64,000 nt of DNA from Natronobacterium texcoconense (lineage in GTDB: Archaea; Halobacteriota; Halobacteria; Halobacteriales; Natrialbaceae): NCBI RefSeq assembly GCF_900104065.1, contig NZ_FNLC01000001.1, positions 372,001 to 436,000 of the forward strand. Reading direction: 5' to 3'. Shown in pieces: positions 17,827 to 25,546 of this stretch. Each line of letters starts with the position of its first letter. Within the stretch, counting starts at the first letter, position 1. A model generated the notes under the pieces. It saw only the letters and a program-made list of their open reading frames with translations, ran no database searches and was not told where the DNA came from. A program made the translations under genes and the position numbers.

Positions 17827-18387
17827 TCACTCGACGTCGCGACGCATCGCGATTTCGAACCAGGGGCAGAGACGAAGCTGTCGGTACCACTCGGGATTGG
17901 AGTGGAGCCGTTCGTAAGGCACCCACATCAGGCCGGCGACCTCTTCCTCGTCGGGGTCGAGCGTACGGTCGGTCAGCGTTAGCTTCAGTACCGCACACAC
18001 CTCGTGTTCGACGCCCGCGTTCTCGAAGTAACGTTTGTACTCGAACCGGTCGGTCAGTCGCAGGTCGTCGTACTGGTTCGGCGTGATCCCGAGTTCCTCC
18101 TCGAGACGCTGGCGGGTTGCCTCCTCCTGGCTCTGCCCCTGGACGGGATGGGAAGCGACGGTGCCGTCCCAGTAGGTCCCCCAGAGGCGTTTCTCGGGCG
18201 CTCGCTGAGCCAGCAGGATGTTGTCGTCCTCGTCGAAGACCAGCGACGTGAACGCGCGGTGGCGGATCCCGTCACCGGTGTGGGCCTCGAGCCGGTTGAC
18301 GAGTTCGACCTCGTTGTCGTCGGCATCGACTGCGATCACGTCCTGTTCGGCGTTCTCGTGGTCCATGTCGTCCTGCCGCGTACTCAT
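17827..18387 (-). CDS. Nudix protein related to type 1 IPP isomerase, catalytic Cys absent
   Basis: A 186-residue Nudix-fold protein that aligns along its length with type 1 isopentenyl-diphosphate isomerase: HRAFTSLVFDEDDNILL, KRLWGTYWDGTVASHP, QEEATRQRLEEELGI, then GVEHEVCAVLKLTL and EVAGLMWVPYERL. In characterised enzymes the segment before SHP or GHP carries the essential cysteine (SVCGHP in E. coli); here it reads TVASHP. The glutamate of the second active-site motif (HEVC) is present. Either the chemistry differs or the protein hydrolyses another diphosphate. Isoprenoid lipid synthesis makes an IPP isomerase plausible, but the name should be held lightly. Confidence 0.78.
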   Translation of the reverse strand: MSTRQDDMDHENAEQDVIAVDADDNEVELVNRLEAHTGDGIRHRAFTSLVFDEDDNILLAQRAPEKRLWGTYWDGTVASHPVQGQSQEEATRQRLEEELGITPNQYDDLRLTDRFEYKRYFENAGVEHEVCAVLKLTLTDRTLDPDEEEVAGLMWVPYERLHSNPEWYRQLRLCPWFEIAMRRDVE

Positions 18388-18457
18388 ACCTGCACAATTG
18401 CGGAGGGTCCTGAAACCAGTATCGCCTCGCAGCCATCCGACGTCGCCGCCGATCCCG

Positions 18458-19417
18458 TTATCCCTCGAACGGCCACAGTCCCCGCTTTTGTTCGTCCGGA
18501 TTCGGATCGTAGTCGTCGCCGACCGCGATCTCGAGCGCGCCCGGATCGGTCTCGATTCGCAGACGTTCGGTCTCGAGCATCTCCCCGTCGAGGCTGTACT
18601 GGACGGATTCGCCGCGGCTCTCGATCGTGACCGACGGCGTCCGCCGCCGGACGATACGGTCGCTCTCCTGGTCGAACAGGCGTTCGACGGTCGCATCGCC
18701 CAGCAGGTCGGTTGTCGGAGCGTCCTCGACGATCGTCACCTCGAGGAGGCCGTCTTCGACGTTCGCCTGGGCGGTCCGCGCCCCGGTGAATCGCCGGCAG
18801 TTTCCGACGAGCACGAACAGCGCCTTTCCTTCCCACGTCCGGGACGAATCGCCGTCCGGCCCCTCGCCGGTGTCTACCTGCAGTGGGGGTGAATCGAACG
18901 ATCCGATCGCGTCGAGGGTCTCTTTGACGTAGGCGAGGACTCCCAGTTCCGATTTGCTCTCCGTGGACGTCTCGCCGCTGGCTTTCGCGGTGACGCCGCC
19001 GACACAGGAGTTGGCGAACACCTGTCCGTTCGCGACGCCGAGGTCGATCGTTCGCCGGCGACCGGTTTCCGCGACCGCGAAGGCGTGTTCGATACCCTCG
19101 ACCCCGACGTTCGAGGCGAAGTTGTTGCCCGTCCCGGCCGGTACGACCGCGAGCGTCGTCGTCTCGAGTTCGCCCGCGGCCGCGATGCCGTTGACGGCCT
19201 CGTTGACGGTGCCGTCGCCGCCGGCTGCTGCGACGAGAGTCGCTTCCTCTGCGGCTACTTGGGCGAGTCGTTTCGCGTCGCCGGCTTCCTCGGTTCGTCG
19301 AATATCGAATCCGTAGTCGGCAGCCAGTTCGACGACGTCGTCGACGTGATCGCCGCTCCCGCTGACGGGGTTGAGTACGAGGACGCGGTTTCGCTCCGTT
19401 CGGCCGTCCGCCTCCAT
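18458..19417 (-). CDS. Diacylglycerol/lipid kinase family protein
   Basis: About 319 residues of the DAGK/YegS lipid kinase family. The catalytic domain opens with LVLNPVSGSGDHVDD, continues with the ATP-binding GGDGTVNEAVNG and then VVPAGTGNNFASNVG. The C-terminal beta-sandwich ends with SVQYSLDGEMLETERL, typical of the lipid-binding half. These kinases phosphorylate diacylglycerol, sphingosine or archaeal equivalents at the membrane face. The start at 19417 is preferred to one nine codons upstream because family similarity begins there. It is divergent from the PHP gene, with 56 bases between starts. Confidence 0.88.
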   Translation of the reverse strand: MEADGRTERNRVLVLNPVSGSGDHVDDVVELAADYGFDIRRTEEAGDAKRLAQVAAEEATLVAAAGGDGTVNEAVNGIAAAGELETTTLAVVPAGTGNNFASNVGVEGIEHAFAVAETGRRRTIDLGVANGQVFANSCVGGVTAKASGETSTESKSELGVLAYVKETLDAIGSFDSPPLQVDTGEGPDGDSSRTWEGKALFVLVGNCRRFTGARTAQANVEDGLLEVTIVEDAPTTDLLGDATVERLFDQESDRIVRRRTPSVTIESRGESVQYSLDGEMLETERLRIETDPGALEIAVGDDYDPNPDEQKRGLWPFEG

Positions 19418-19473
19418 ACCGTAGTACGTGCCGGGCGTAAACAAAAGAGACGTCCCGGCGTATGCTCTCGTAG

Positions 19474-20190
19474 ATGTACGCCGTCGATCTACACGCGCAC
19501 ACGCGATTCTTCCACGGTCGTCGACGGCTCGGCGATCGGTTCGACCCTGTCGGGGCTCGACTCCTCGCCGAAGCGACCGCTCGTCGCGGTCTCTCGGGGG
19601 TCGCGACGACGAATCACGACTACTACACGCCGTTCGATCCGGACGTCGACGTCGCCGTCCTCCCCGGGATCGAGATCACGACCGATCGCGGTCACGTTCT
19701 CGTCGTCGGTCCCGACCCGCCGCCGGCGACGGAACCGGGATCGCTCTCCCCGGCAGCGGCGGTCGAACTGGCACACGAACGCGACTGTGCCGCGATCGTC
19801 GCCCACCCGTTTCGAAACAGCACCGTCCGCGAACTCGAGGACGTCCTCTTCGACGCGATCGAGGTCAACGGCAAACATCCGCGCTCGCAGCCGCTCGTCG
19901 AGGAACTGGCGGCCGAACGGGAGCTACCGCTGGTCGGCGGCAGCGACGCACACTACCCGTTCGAAGTTGGACGGGCGTACACAGTCGTCGAGACCGACGC
20001 GGATCGACTCACGCCGTCCGCGCTCGTCGACGCGATTCGCGACGGCCGGGTGAGCGCCCGCGTCGGTCGGTCGTCGCTGGATCGTCTCCTGCGGCGGGGA
20101 TACAGGGCGATTCATCGACGGAAACGGGTGATCGACGCGATAGAGCGGCCGACACCGGGCGTCGGGACGCCACCGGGTGAGGAACAGTAA
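19474..20190 (+). CDS. PHP-domain phosphoesterase
   Basis: A 238-residue protein with the PHP metal-binding pattern: DLHAHTRF at the N-terminus, ATTNHDYYTP, GIEITTDRGHVLVVG, IVAHPF, and GGSDAHYPFEVG. These His and Asp residues form a multi-metal centre in polymerase PHP domains and in stand-alone phosphoesterases. The substrate is unknown. The tail includes a basic stretch (RLLRRGYRAIHRRKR), perhaps for nucleic-acid contact. It is convergent with the Lrp gene, with only 6 bases between their stop codons. Confidence 0.87.
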   Translation: MYAVDLHAHTRFFHGRRRLGDRFDPVGARLLAEATARRGLSGVATTNHDYYTPFDPDVDVAVLPGIEITTDRGHVLVVGPDPPPATEPGSLSPAAAVELAHERDCAAIVAHPFRNSTVRELEDVLFDAIEVNGKHPRSQPLVEELAAERELPLVGGSDAHYPFEVGRAYTVVETDADRLTPSALVDAIRDGRVSARVGRSSLDRLLRRGYRAIHRRKRVIDAIERPTPGVGTPPGEEQ

Positions 20191-20196
20191 CTCGAG

Positions 20197-20610
20197 TTAG
20201 CCCAGTTGTTCGTCGAGAATGAGTCGGGTCATCGTGCTCACGACCTCGTCCTGGTTGCGGGCTTTCGTGATGAGGTCGTTGACGCCGCGCGTGTCCGCGG
20301 CGTCGACGATGAGGACGATGTCCTGTTCGCCCGAGACCATCCAGACGAGGTCTACCTCCTCCCAGTCGGCCATCCGCTCGGAGACGTTCTTCGTGTCGAC
20401 GTCGACCGCGACGCTGATCTCGAGCATCGCCTTGACGTTGCCTGTCCGGGTCGAGATCGTGAACCGTTCGATGATCTCGTCGTCCATCATCCGTTCGACG
20501 CGGTTGCGGACGGTCCCCTCGCTGGTGCCGATCTCGTCGGCGATCTCGGTGTAGGGTGTCCGGGCGTCTCGCCGGAGAATATCGAGGATCTGTCGATCGA
20601 GTTCGTCCAT
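20197..20610 (-). CDS. Lrp/AsnC-family transcription regulator beside carA
   Basis: A 137-residue regulator: winged HTH at residues 1-48 (DELDRQILDILRRDARTPYTEIADEIGTSEGTVRNRV, cut here into its recognisable halves), then a RAM ligand-binding domain with DVDTKNVSERMADWEEVDLVWMV and GVNDLITKARNQDEV. Lrp proteins form dimers and octamers and respond to amino acids or related metabolites. It is divergent from carA with a palindromic site in the shared 102-base intergenic region, an arrangement also known for the Trh3 regulator and carA in Halobacterium. Autoregulation and control of carA are likely, by inference. Confidence 0.88.
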   Translation of the reverse strand: MDELDRQILDILRRDARTPYTEIADEIGTSEGTVRNRVERMMDDEIIERFTISTRTGNVKAMLEISVAVDVDTKNVSERMADWEEVDLVWMVSGEQDIVLIVDAADTRGVNDLITKARNQDEVVSTMTRLILDEQLG

Positions 20611-20646
20611 GGAGATCCGAGGATACGTGGAACGGGCACTTACCGA

Positions 20647-20661
20647 TTACGAAATTCGTAA
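20647..20661. promoter_or_regulatory. Palindromic operator between lrp and carA
   Basis: TTACGAA-A-TTCGTAA, a perfect 7-bp inverted repeat with a one-base centre, 37 bases ahead of the lrp start and about 50 ahead of the carA start. Lrp-family operators are usually such short palindromes. A single extra half site TTCGTAA occurs again at 20707-20713, ending on the first base of the carA start codon. Confidence 0.6.
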
Positions 20662-20678
20662 CTGAGTTTCGAAGACAA

Positions 20679-20686
20679 CACTTATG
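20679..20686 (+). promoter_or_regulatory. Probable TATA element of carA
   Basis: ACTTATGG lies about 27 bases ahead of the carA ATG, the distance expected when the transcript starts at the start codon (leaderless). It sits between the palindrome and the TTCGTAA half site, so a regulator bound at both could block TBP or the start site. Confidence 0.45.
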
Positions 20687-20712
20687 GCCGTGGGATCAAT
20701 ACGTAGTTCGTA

Positions 20713-21789
20713 ATGACGGAAGCCTACGTTGCACTGGAAGGCGGCCACGTGATCGAGGGGCGTGGTCGTGCTCCGGGAACTGCTCGTGGCGAACTGGTTT
20801 TCACGACAGCATACACAGGATACGAGGAGAGCCTGACCGACCCGTCCTACGAGGAACAGGTGCTCACCTTCTCCTATCCGCTGATCGGCAACTACGGCGT
20901 CCGAGAGGAACGGTTCGAGGACGACCGCGTCCACCCCCGTGCCGTCCTCGCGAAGGAACTGACCGACGACGTCGCCGGATGGCTCGAGTCCGAGGGCGTG
21001 CCGGCGATCGACCACCTCGACACCCGCGAAGTCGTCACCGAGATCCGTGACGGCGGCGCGATGAAGTGTGGCATCGCCGTCGGCGAGGACGTCACCGAAG
21101 AAGACGCCCTGGCCGAACTCGAGGAGTGCAAGACGATGAGCGAACACACCGAGATCGGCGCACAGGTCAGCGTCGACGAACCGGTCGTCCACGGCGCGGA
21201 CAACGATGGCGAGACCGTCGCGCTGGTCGACTGTGGAGCGAAGGGATCGATCGTCGACTCCCTCGTCGCTCGTGACGCCGAAGTCCACGTCCTCCCCTAC
21301 GACGCGACCGTCGCCGACGTCGAAGACGTCGATCCCGACGTGCTGTTCATCTCGAACGGCCCTGGCGACCCCGCGAACTACGAGGGCGCGATCGAACTCG
21401 TCCAGGAGTTCGTCGACGACACGCCCGTCGCCGGCATCTGTCTCGGCCAGCAGATCGTCGCCGAAGCACTCGGCGGCACCACCGAGAAGATGGACTTCGG
21501 TCATCGCGGCGTCAACCAGCCTGTACTCGACGTAGAGTCCGGCCAGGTCGTCATGACCACGCAGAACCACGGCTACACCGTCGCCGAACCGGGCGACCAC
21601 CTCGAGGTCACCCAGATCAACGTCAACGACGACACCCCCGAAGGGCTCGACGGGATCGACCATGACGTCATCACCCGCCAGTACCACCCCGAAGCCAACC
21701 CCGGCCCGGAGGACACCCTCGACTTCTTCGACGACGTCCTCTCGATGGCCGAGGGCCGAAGCCAGCGAGCAGTTCCCGCGGACGACTGA
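20713..21789 (+). CDS. carA: Carbamoyl-phosphate synthase small subunit
   Basis: A 358-residue glutaminase subunit that frees ammonia for the large subunit CarB, feeding pyrimidine and arginine synthesis. The N-terminal CPSase domain opens TEAYVALEGGHVIEGRG. The class I amidotransferase domain has SNGPGDPANYEG, the nucleophile GICLGQQ with Cys at about residue 243, MTTQNHGYTV and the HPEANPGPEDT histidine-glutamate pair. carB is not in the window on either side. The divergent Lrp gene and the shared palindrome suggest metabolite-responsive control. Confidence 0.96.
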   Translation: MTEAYVALEGGHVIEGRGRAPGTARGELVFTTAYTGYEESLTDPSYEEQVLTFSYPLIGNYGVREERFEDDRVHPRAVLAKELTDDVAGWLESEGVPAIDHLDTREVVTEIRDGGAMKCGIAVGEDVTEEDALAELEECKTMSEHTEIGAQVSVDEPVVHGADNDGETVALVDCGAKGSIVDSLVARDAEVHVLPYDATVADVEDVDPDVLFISNGPGDPANYEGAIELVQEFVDDTPVAGICLGQQIVAEALGGTTEKMDFGHRGVNQPVLDVESGQVVMTTQNHGYTVAEPGDHLEVTQINVNDDTPEGLDGIDHDVITRQYHPEANPGPEDTLDFFDDVLSMAEGRSQRAVPADD

Positions 21790-21831
21790 TCCGACCGTCT
21801 ACTCTCTCGACTTCGAACTTCGAAACTCCAG

Positions 21832-22572
21832 TTAGCTATCGGTGAAGCCGTAGCTGACGGTCGTCGACGCCGAGACGCTCACCGGATCGGCGTCGATCTC
21901 CGTACTCGGTCCTGCGTCGTCGGCCTCTGCAACGGCATCGTAGGCTGTCCTGTGACTGACCGTGTGGACCTGGACGTCGCTCGTGCTCACCGACGTCGTT
22001 CCCGTCAGCGAGACGCCGCGGTTGGCCGCGATGTGTTCGGCCTCTTCGTCCGCGTTCTCGAGTGCCTCGTCGATCGCCTCCTTCCGGAGTTCGTCGCGAG
22101 TCTCCTCCTGTACCGTGAAGTTGACGCGGCCGATGTCGTCGGCTCCGGCCTCGACCGCGGCGTCGATCACCTCGCCGACCCGGTCGACGTCCTCGACGGT
22201 TACCTCGAACGAGTGTGAGCCGCGGATCTCCTCGACGTCGCCGTCCCGTCCCGTAACCGGCCTAACCCGATAGCCGCCCTCTTCGACGTGGTCTTCGGGA
22301 ATGCCGAGTTCGTCGAACGTCTCGCGCAACTGGTCGGCACCCTCGGCCAGTTCGTCGGTCACCTCGTCGGCGGACTCGCCGCGTGCCTCGACGCCGACGC
22401 TGACCGTCGCCTCGTCGGGTTCGGTCTCGACTTCGCCGCTCGTACTGACGACGATCTCGTTGTCGCCGTTTCCGGACGCAGCCTGTTCATCGTCGGTCGC
22501 ACTGCCGATACAGCCGGCAAGTGTCGCAGCAGCGCCGACGCCCGACGCCGCGAGGAACTGTCGTCGATCCAT
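21832..22572 (-). CDS. SIMPL-domain (DUF541) lipoprotein
   Basis: A 246-residue protein with the signal MDRRQFLAASGVGAAATLAGC, i.e. a Tat motif with a lipobox cysteine, then a SIMPL/DUF541 domain: IVVSTSGEVETEPDEATVSV, DQLRETFDELGIPEDHV, FEVTVEDVDRVGEVIDAAVEAGAD and a final strand VSVSASTTVSYGF (each shown in part). The family is extracytoplasmic; its members have been tied to stress tolerance and surface functions, without a defined activity. The start at 22572 is chosen because the signal motif begins exactly there. Confidence 0.85.
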   Translation of the reverse strand: MDRRQFLAASGVGAAATLAGCIGSATDDEQAASGNGDNEIVVSTSGEVETEPDEATVSVGVEARGESADEVTDELAEGADQLRETFDELGIPEDHVEEGGYRVRPVTGRDGDVEEIRGSHSFEVTVEDVDRVGEVIDAAVEAGADDIGRVNFTVQEETRDELRKEAIDEALENADEEAEHIAANRGVSLTGTTSVSTSDVQVHTVSHRTAYDAVAEADDAGPSTEIDADPVSVSASTTVSYGFTDS

Positions 22573-22768
22573 ACACGACGCAAGGACGGCAACCGAAAAG
22601 TCACCTCTGCAAGGTGAAACGCGTCTTTCATCCGGTTTACTGTAAGTCATTTCCGCCGCAACCGCTATTCGGGTCGCGGTTGCGCCGGTACATCGTTACA
22701 GCAATCCGTATCAGTGCCACTCGGGCACAGCTTACTTGATTTCCGGCGACTATTATCAGACGAACGAT

Positions 22769-23638
22769 ATGCCGGCCGACAGACTCCTCGTCCCCGTCGC
22801 CAACCCGGAGACCGCCGACAGGCTGCTCGACACCGCCACCGACATCGCGCGCGACCGCAACCTCGAGATTCTCGTCGTCACGGTCGTCACCGTCCCGATG
22901 CAGCTATCGCTCGAGCAAGCCAGCGACGAACTCGAGATAGAGGACCACCGCGAAGTCCTCGAGTACGCACTCGAACGCGCCCGCGAGCACGACGTCTCCG
23001 CGACGGGCCGCATTCGATTCGGTCGGAGCGTCGCGGACGGCATTCTCGCGATCGCTGGAGACGAGGACGAACGAATCGAGACTCTCCTGCTCGGCTGGCG
23101 CGGTCGACCGCGTCGGCGCGACGTCGTCCTCGGGAGTTACATCGACGAGATCCTCGCGAACGCGCCGTGTGACGTCCTCGTCAAGCGGATCGATCGTGAG
23201 GCCTCCGGCGAGATCGATTCGGTCCTCGTCCCCGTCGCGGGCGGACCGAACACCGACCTGGCCGCACGAGTCGCCGGATCGCTCGCACGCGCCCACGACG
23301 CCCGGATCGAACTCCTCACCGTCGTTTCGGACCGCGAGGAAGAGATGGTCGCCGACGCCCGTGACCTGCTGACTCGCACCTCGTCGGAACTGGGTGCCGT
23401 CACGTCGGTCGAACAGACCGTCCTCGAGGGCGACGTCCGGGAGACGATCCTCGAGCGCACGGGAGATCACGACGTGACGGTCATCGGCGCGGCCGAGAGC
23501 GGACTCCTTCGACGCGTTCTCGTCGGCGAGATTCCGGAGACGATCGGTCGCGAGGCCGACAGCGCGGTCGTGATGGCGAAACGTCGGCAGGGCGTCTCCG
23601 AGACGGTTTGGCGACGCGTCCGAAATCTTCTGGGGTGA
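22769..23638 (+). CDS. Tandem universal stress (UspA-type) protein
   Basis: About 289 residues with two Usp repeats. The first starts DRLLVPVANPETADRLLD and contains ETLLLGWRGRPRRRDVVLGS. The second starts DSVLVPVAGGPNTDLAARVAG and ends VTVIGAAESGLLRRVLVGE. In the second half the GxxG-type nucleotide loop is partly kept; in the first it is replaced by a basic loop, so ATP binding by both halves is doubtful. Usp proteins modulate stress survival or transporter activity. The ATG at 22769 starts eleven codons inside the open frame and fits the family better than an upstream ATG. Confidence 0.83.
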   Translation: MPADRLLVPVANPETADRLLDTATDIARDRNLEILVVTVVTVPMQLSLEQASDELEIEDHREVLEYALERAREHDVSATGRIRFGRSVADGILAIAGDEDERIETLLLGWRGRPRRRDVVLGSYIDEILANAPCDVLVKRIDREASGEIDSVLVPVAGGPNTDLAARVAGSLARAHDARIELLTVVSDREEEMVADARDLLTRTSSELGAVTSVEQTVLEGDVRETILERTGDHDVTVIGAAESGLLRRVLVGEIPETIGREADSAVVMAKRRQGVSETVWRRVRNLLG

Positions 23639-23729
23639 CGTCTAGCGGTCGTTCAGGTACTCTGGCGGCCAGCTCCTCGAGCGATTTGTGTTGCTCGCCG
23701 CTCGAACCGGGACACTCCCTCGCTACTGC

Positions 23730-25370
23730 TCAGTCGTGTCTGAAAGACCGCTGACCCGTGAACACCATCGCGATATCGTGCTCGTCCGCAGCCTCGATGA
23801 CCGAATCGTCGTTCTTCGATCCACCGGGCTGGATCACGGCCTCGATACCCGCTTTCGCGGCCTCCTCGATGCCGTCCGGGAACGGGAAGAACGCGTCCGA
23901 GGCCATGACTGCACCGTCGGCGTCTTTCCCTTCGGCGTGCTCGTCCGCTTTCATCGCTGCGAGTCGCACCGCGTCGACGCGGGACACCTGGCCCATCCCG
24001 ATGCCGACCGTCTCCGTCCCGTCGGCGAAGAGAATACCGTTGGACTTGACGTGCTTGAGCGTCTGCCAGGCGAACAGCATCGACTCGAGTTCTTCCTCCG
24101 TGGGTTCGCGTTCGGTGACGACCTCGAGGTCGTCGACCGAGATCGACTGCAGGTCGCGTTCCTGGACGAGTCGGCCGCCGACGAGCGGCTTTTCGGTAAA
24201 TCGTTCCGTCGGTTCGTCGTCCAGTTCACCGACGTCGAGGACGCGGAGGTTCCCCTTCTCGAAGAGCACCTCGAGTGCGTCGTCGGTGTAGCCGGGGGCG
24301 ACGACGACCTCCTTGAAGGAGTCGATGATCCGCTCGGCCGTCTCAGCGTCGCACTCGCGGTTGAGCGCGACGATGCCGCCGAAGGCGCTCATCGGATCCG
24401 TCGAGAGCGCCTTCTCGTAGGCCTCCGCGAGGGAGTCGCCGGTCGCACAGCCCGCGGGGTTGGTGTGTTTGATGACCGCCGCAGCGGGTTCGTCGAACTC
24501 CTTGATCAGGTTCAGCGCGCCGTCGGCGTCGTTGTAGTTGTTGTACGAGAGGTCCTTCGCGCCCTCGTTCAACTGTTCGGCGTGGACGACGCTGGCCTCG
24601 TCGCAGGTGTAGTCGGCGTACACCGCGGCGTCCTGGTGTGGGTTCTCGCCGTAGCGAAGCGTGTCGATACGGTCGCTCGAGACGAGCCGTCGACCTGGAA
24701 GCCCGTCGTGATCGCCGCCCTCGGTACTCGCGACGTCGACGTCGACGGTTACCTCGCCCGCCTCGAGATCCACGTCCACGGCACCCTCGGCGAACCACTT
24801 GACTGCTCGCGGGTACGCGCGGAACTCGCCTTCGTAGAGGACACGTTCTTTCAGCGACTCGCTGTCGTCGCCCTCGTAGACCGGAATCGGCTCCTGGGTG
24901 ACGATCGGTCCGCCGTCGACCTCGTTCTCGACGACGTTGCCGTCCTCGTCCGTCGCGTCGGTCACGACGTGAACAGTACAGCCCGTCACCGAGACGTCGG
25001 CCTCGAGCGCGTCGCCCCAGGCGTCCGTGCCGGGGAACGCGGGCAGCAGCGAGGGATGGACGTTCAGCGTCGTCGGCTGAGCCTCGAGGAACGTGTCCGA
25101 GAGAATTCGCATGTAGCCGTCGAGACAGACCAGCTCGAACTCGTAGTCGGCGAGCGCCTCGTTGACGGCTTCCTCGTGTTCACGGCGACTCATCCCCTCG
25201 GCGAGCGGGACGACCTCGGTCGGAATCCCGCGTTCGGCGGCGGCCTCGAGCACCGGCGCGTTCTCGTCGTTCGTCAGGACGACGGCGAGGTCGGCTCCGC
25301 CAGGTCGTCTGTCGGCGATGTTCAACAGGTTACGCCCTCGGTTGCCGGCCATCCCGGCGATTCGCGTCAT
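23730..25370 (-). CDS. purH: Fusion of GAR-transformylase-like (PurN) and AICAR transformylase (PurH C-terminal) domains
   Basis: A 546-residue two-domain protein. Residues 1 to about 205 match PurN-type formyltransferases: MAGNRGRNLLNIAD, DGYMRILSD, LNVHPSLLP with the Asn/His pair, and EVDGGPIVTQEP. From about 215 to the end it matches the AICAR transformylase domain of PurH: RYGENPHQDAAVY, VIKHTNPAGCATG with the catalytic Lys-His, SAFGGIVALN, SDAFFPFPDGI and MVFTGQRSFRH. The methylglyoxal-synthase-like IMP cyclohydrolase domain normally in front of PurH is absent, so IMP closure must be done by another enzyme (PurO-type). The gene is divergent from purB across a 176-base region. Confidence 0.92.
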   Translation of the reverse strand: MTRIAGMAGNRGRNLLNIADRRPGGADLAVVLTNDENAPVLEAAAERGIPTEVVPLAEGMSRREHEEAVNEALADYEFELVCLDGYMRILSDTFLEAQPTTLNVHPSLLPAFPGTDAWGDALEADVSVTGCTVHVVTDATDEDGNVVENEVDGGPIVTQEPIPVYEGDDSESLKERVLYEGEFRAYPRAVKWFAEGAVDVDLEAGEVTVDVDVASTEGGDHDGLPGRRLVSSDRIDTLRYGENPHQDAAVYADYTCDEASVVHAEQLNEGAKDLSYNNYNDADGALNLIKEFDEPAAAVIKHTNPAGCATGDSLAEAYEKALSTDPMSAFGGIVALNRECDAETAERIIDSFKEVVVAPGYTDDALEVLFEKGNLRVLDVGELDDEPTERFTEKPLVGGRLVQERDLQSISVDDLEVVTEREPTEEELESMLFAWQTLKHVKSNGILFADGTETVGIGMGQVSRVDAVRLAAMKADEHAEGKDADGAVMASDAFFPFPDGIEEAAKAGIEAVIQPGGSKNDDSVIEAADEHDIAMVFTGQRSFRHD

Positions 25371-25422
25371 AGGCGTATGCCCATCCGCAATGGGGAAAGC
25401 CGTTGCGGTCTCGAGCAGCTAA

Positions 25423-25440
25423 GTATACACATACATGTAT
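25423..25440. promoter_or_regulatory. Paired palindromes between purH and purB
   Basis: GTATAC (25423-25428) followed closely by ATACATGTAT (25431-25440), both self-complementary, inside an AT-rich stretch of the divergent purine-gene intergenic region. Such a site could bind a dimeric regulator shared by both genes, or just be promoter DNA for purH reading leftward. The call is positional only. Confidence 0.4.
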
Positions 25441-25546
25441 AATTATGGCGGTATTATCGAACGCTGTTCTTCCAATATGCACGCACGTGTGTTCGAACCC
25501 GCGTCGTTTCGATACCCTTTTGGACCGTGCTGGAAAGACTCGCACA

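Noticed and set aside
23688-25442. 584-codon open frame on the plus strand opposite purH
   Set aside because: It is the antisense of a well-supported purine gene. Its translation is rich in Arg, Val, Asp and Gly with no domain pattern. Such mirror frames are usual in GC-rich haloarchaeal DNA with strong third-position bias.
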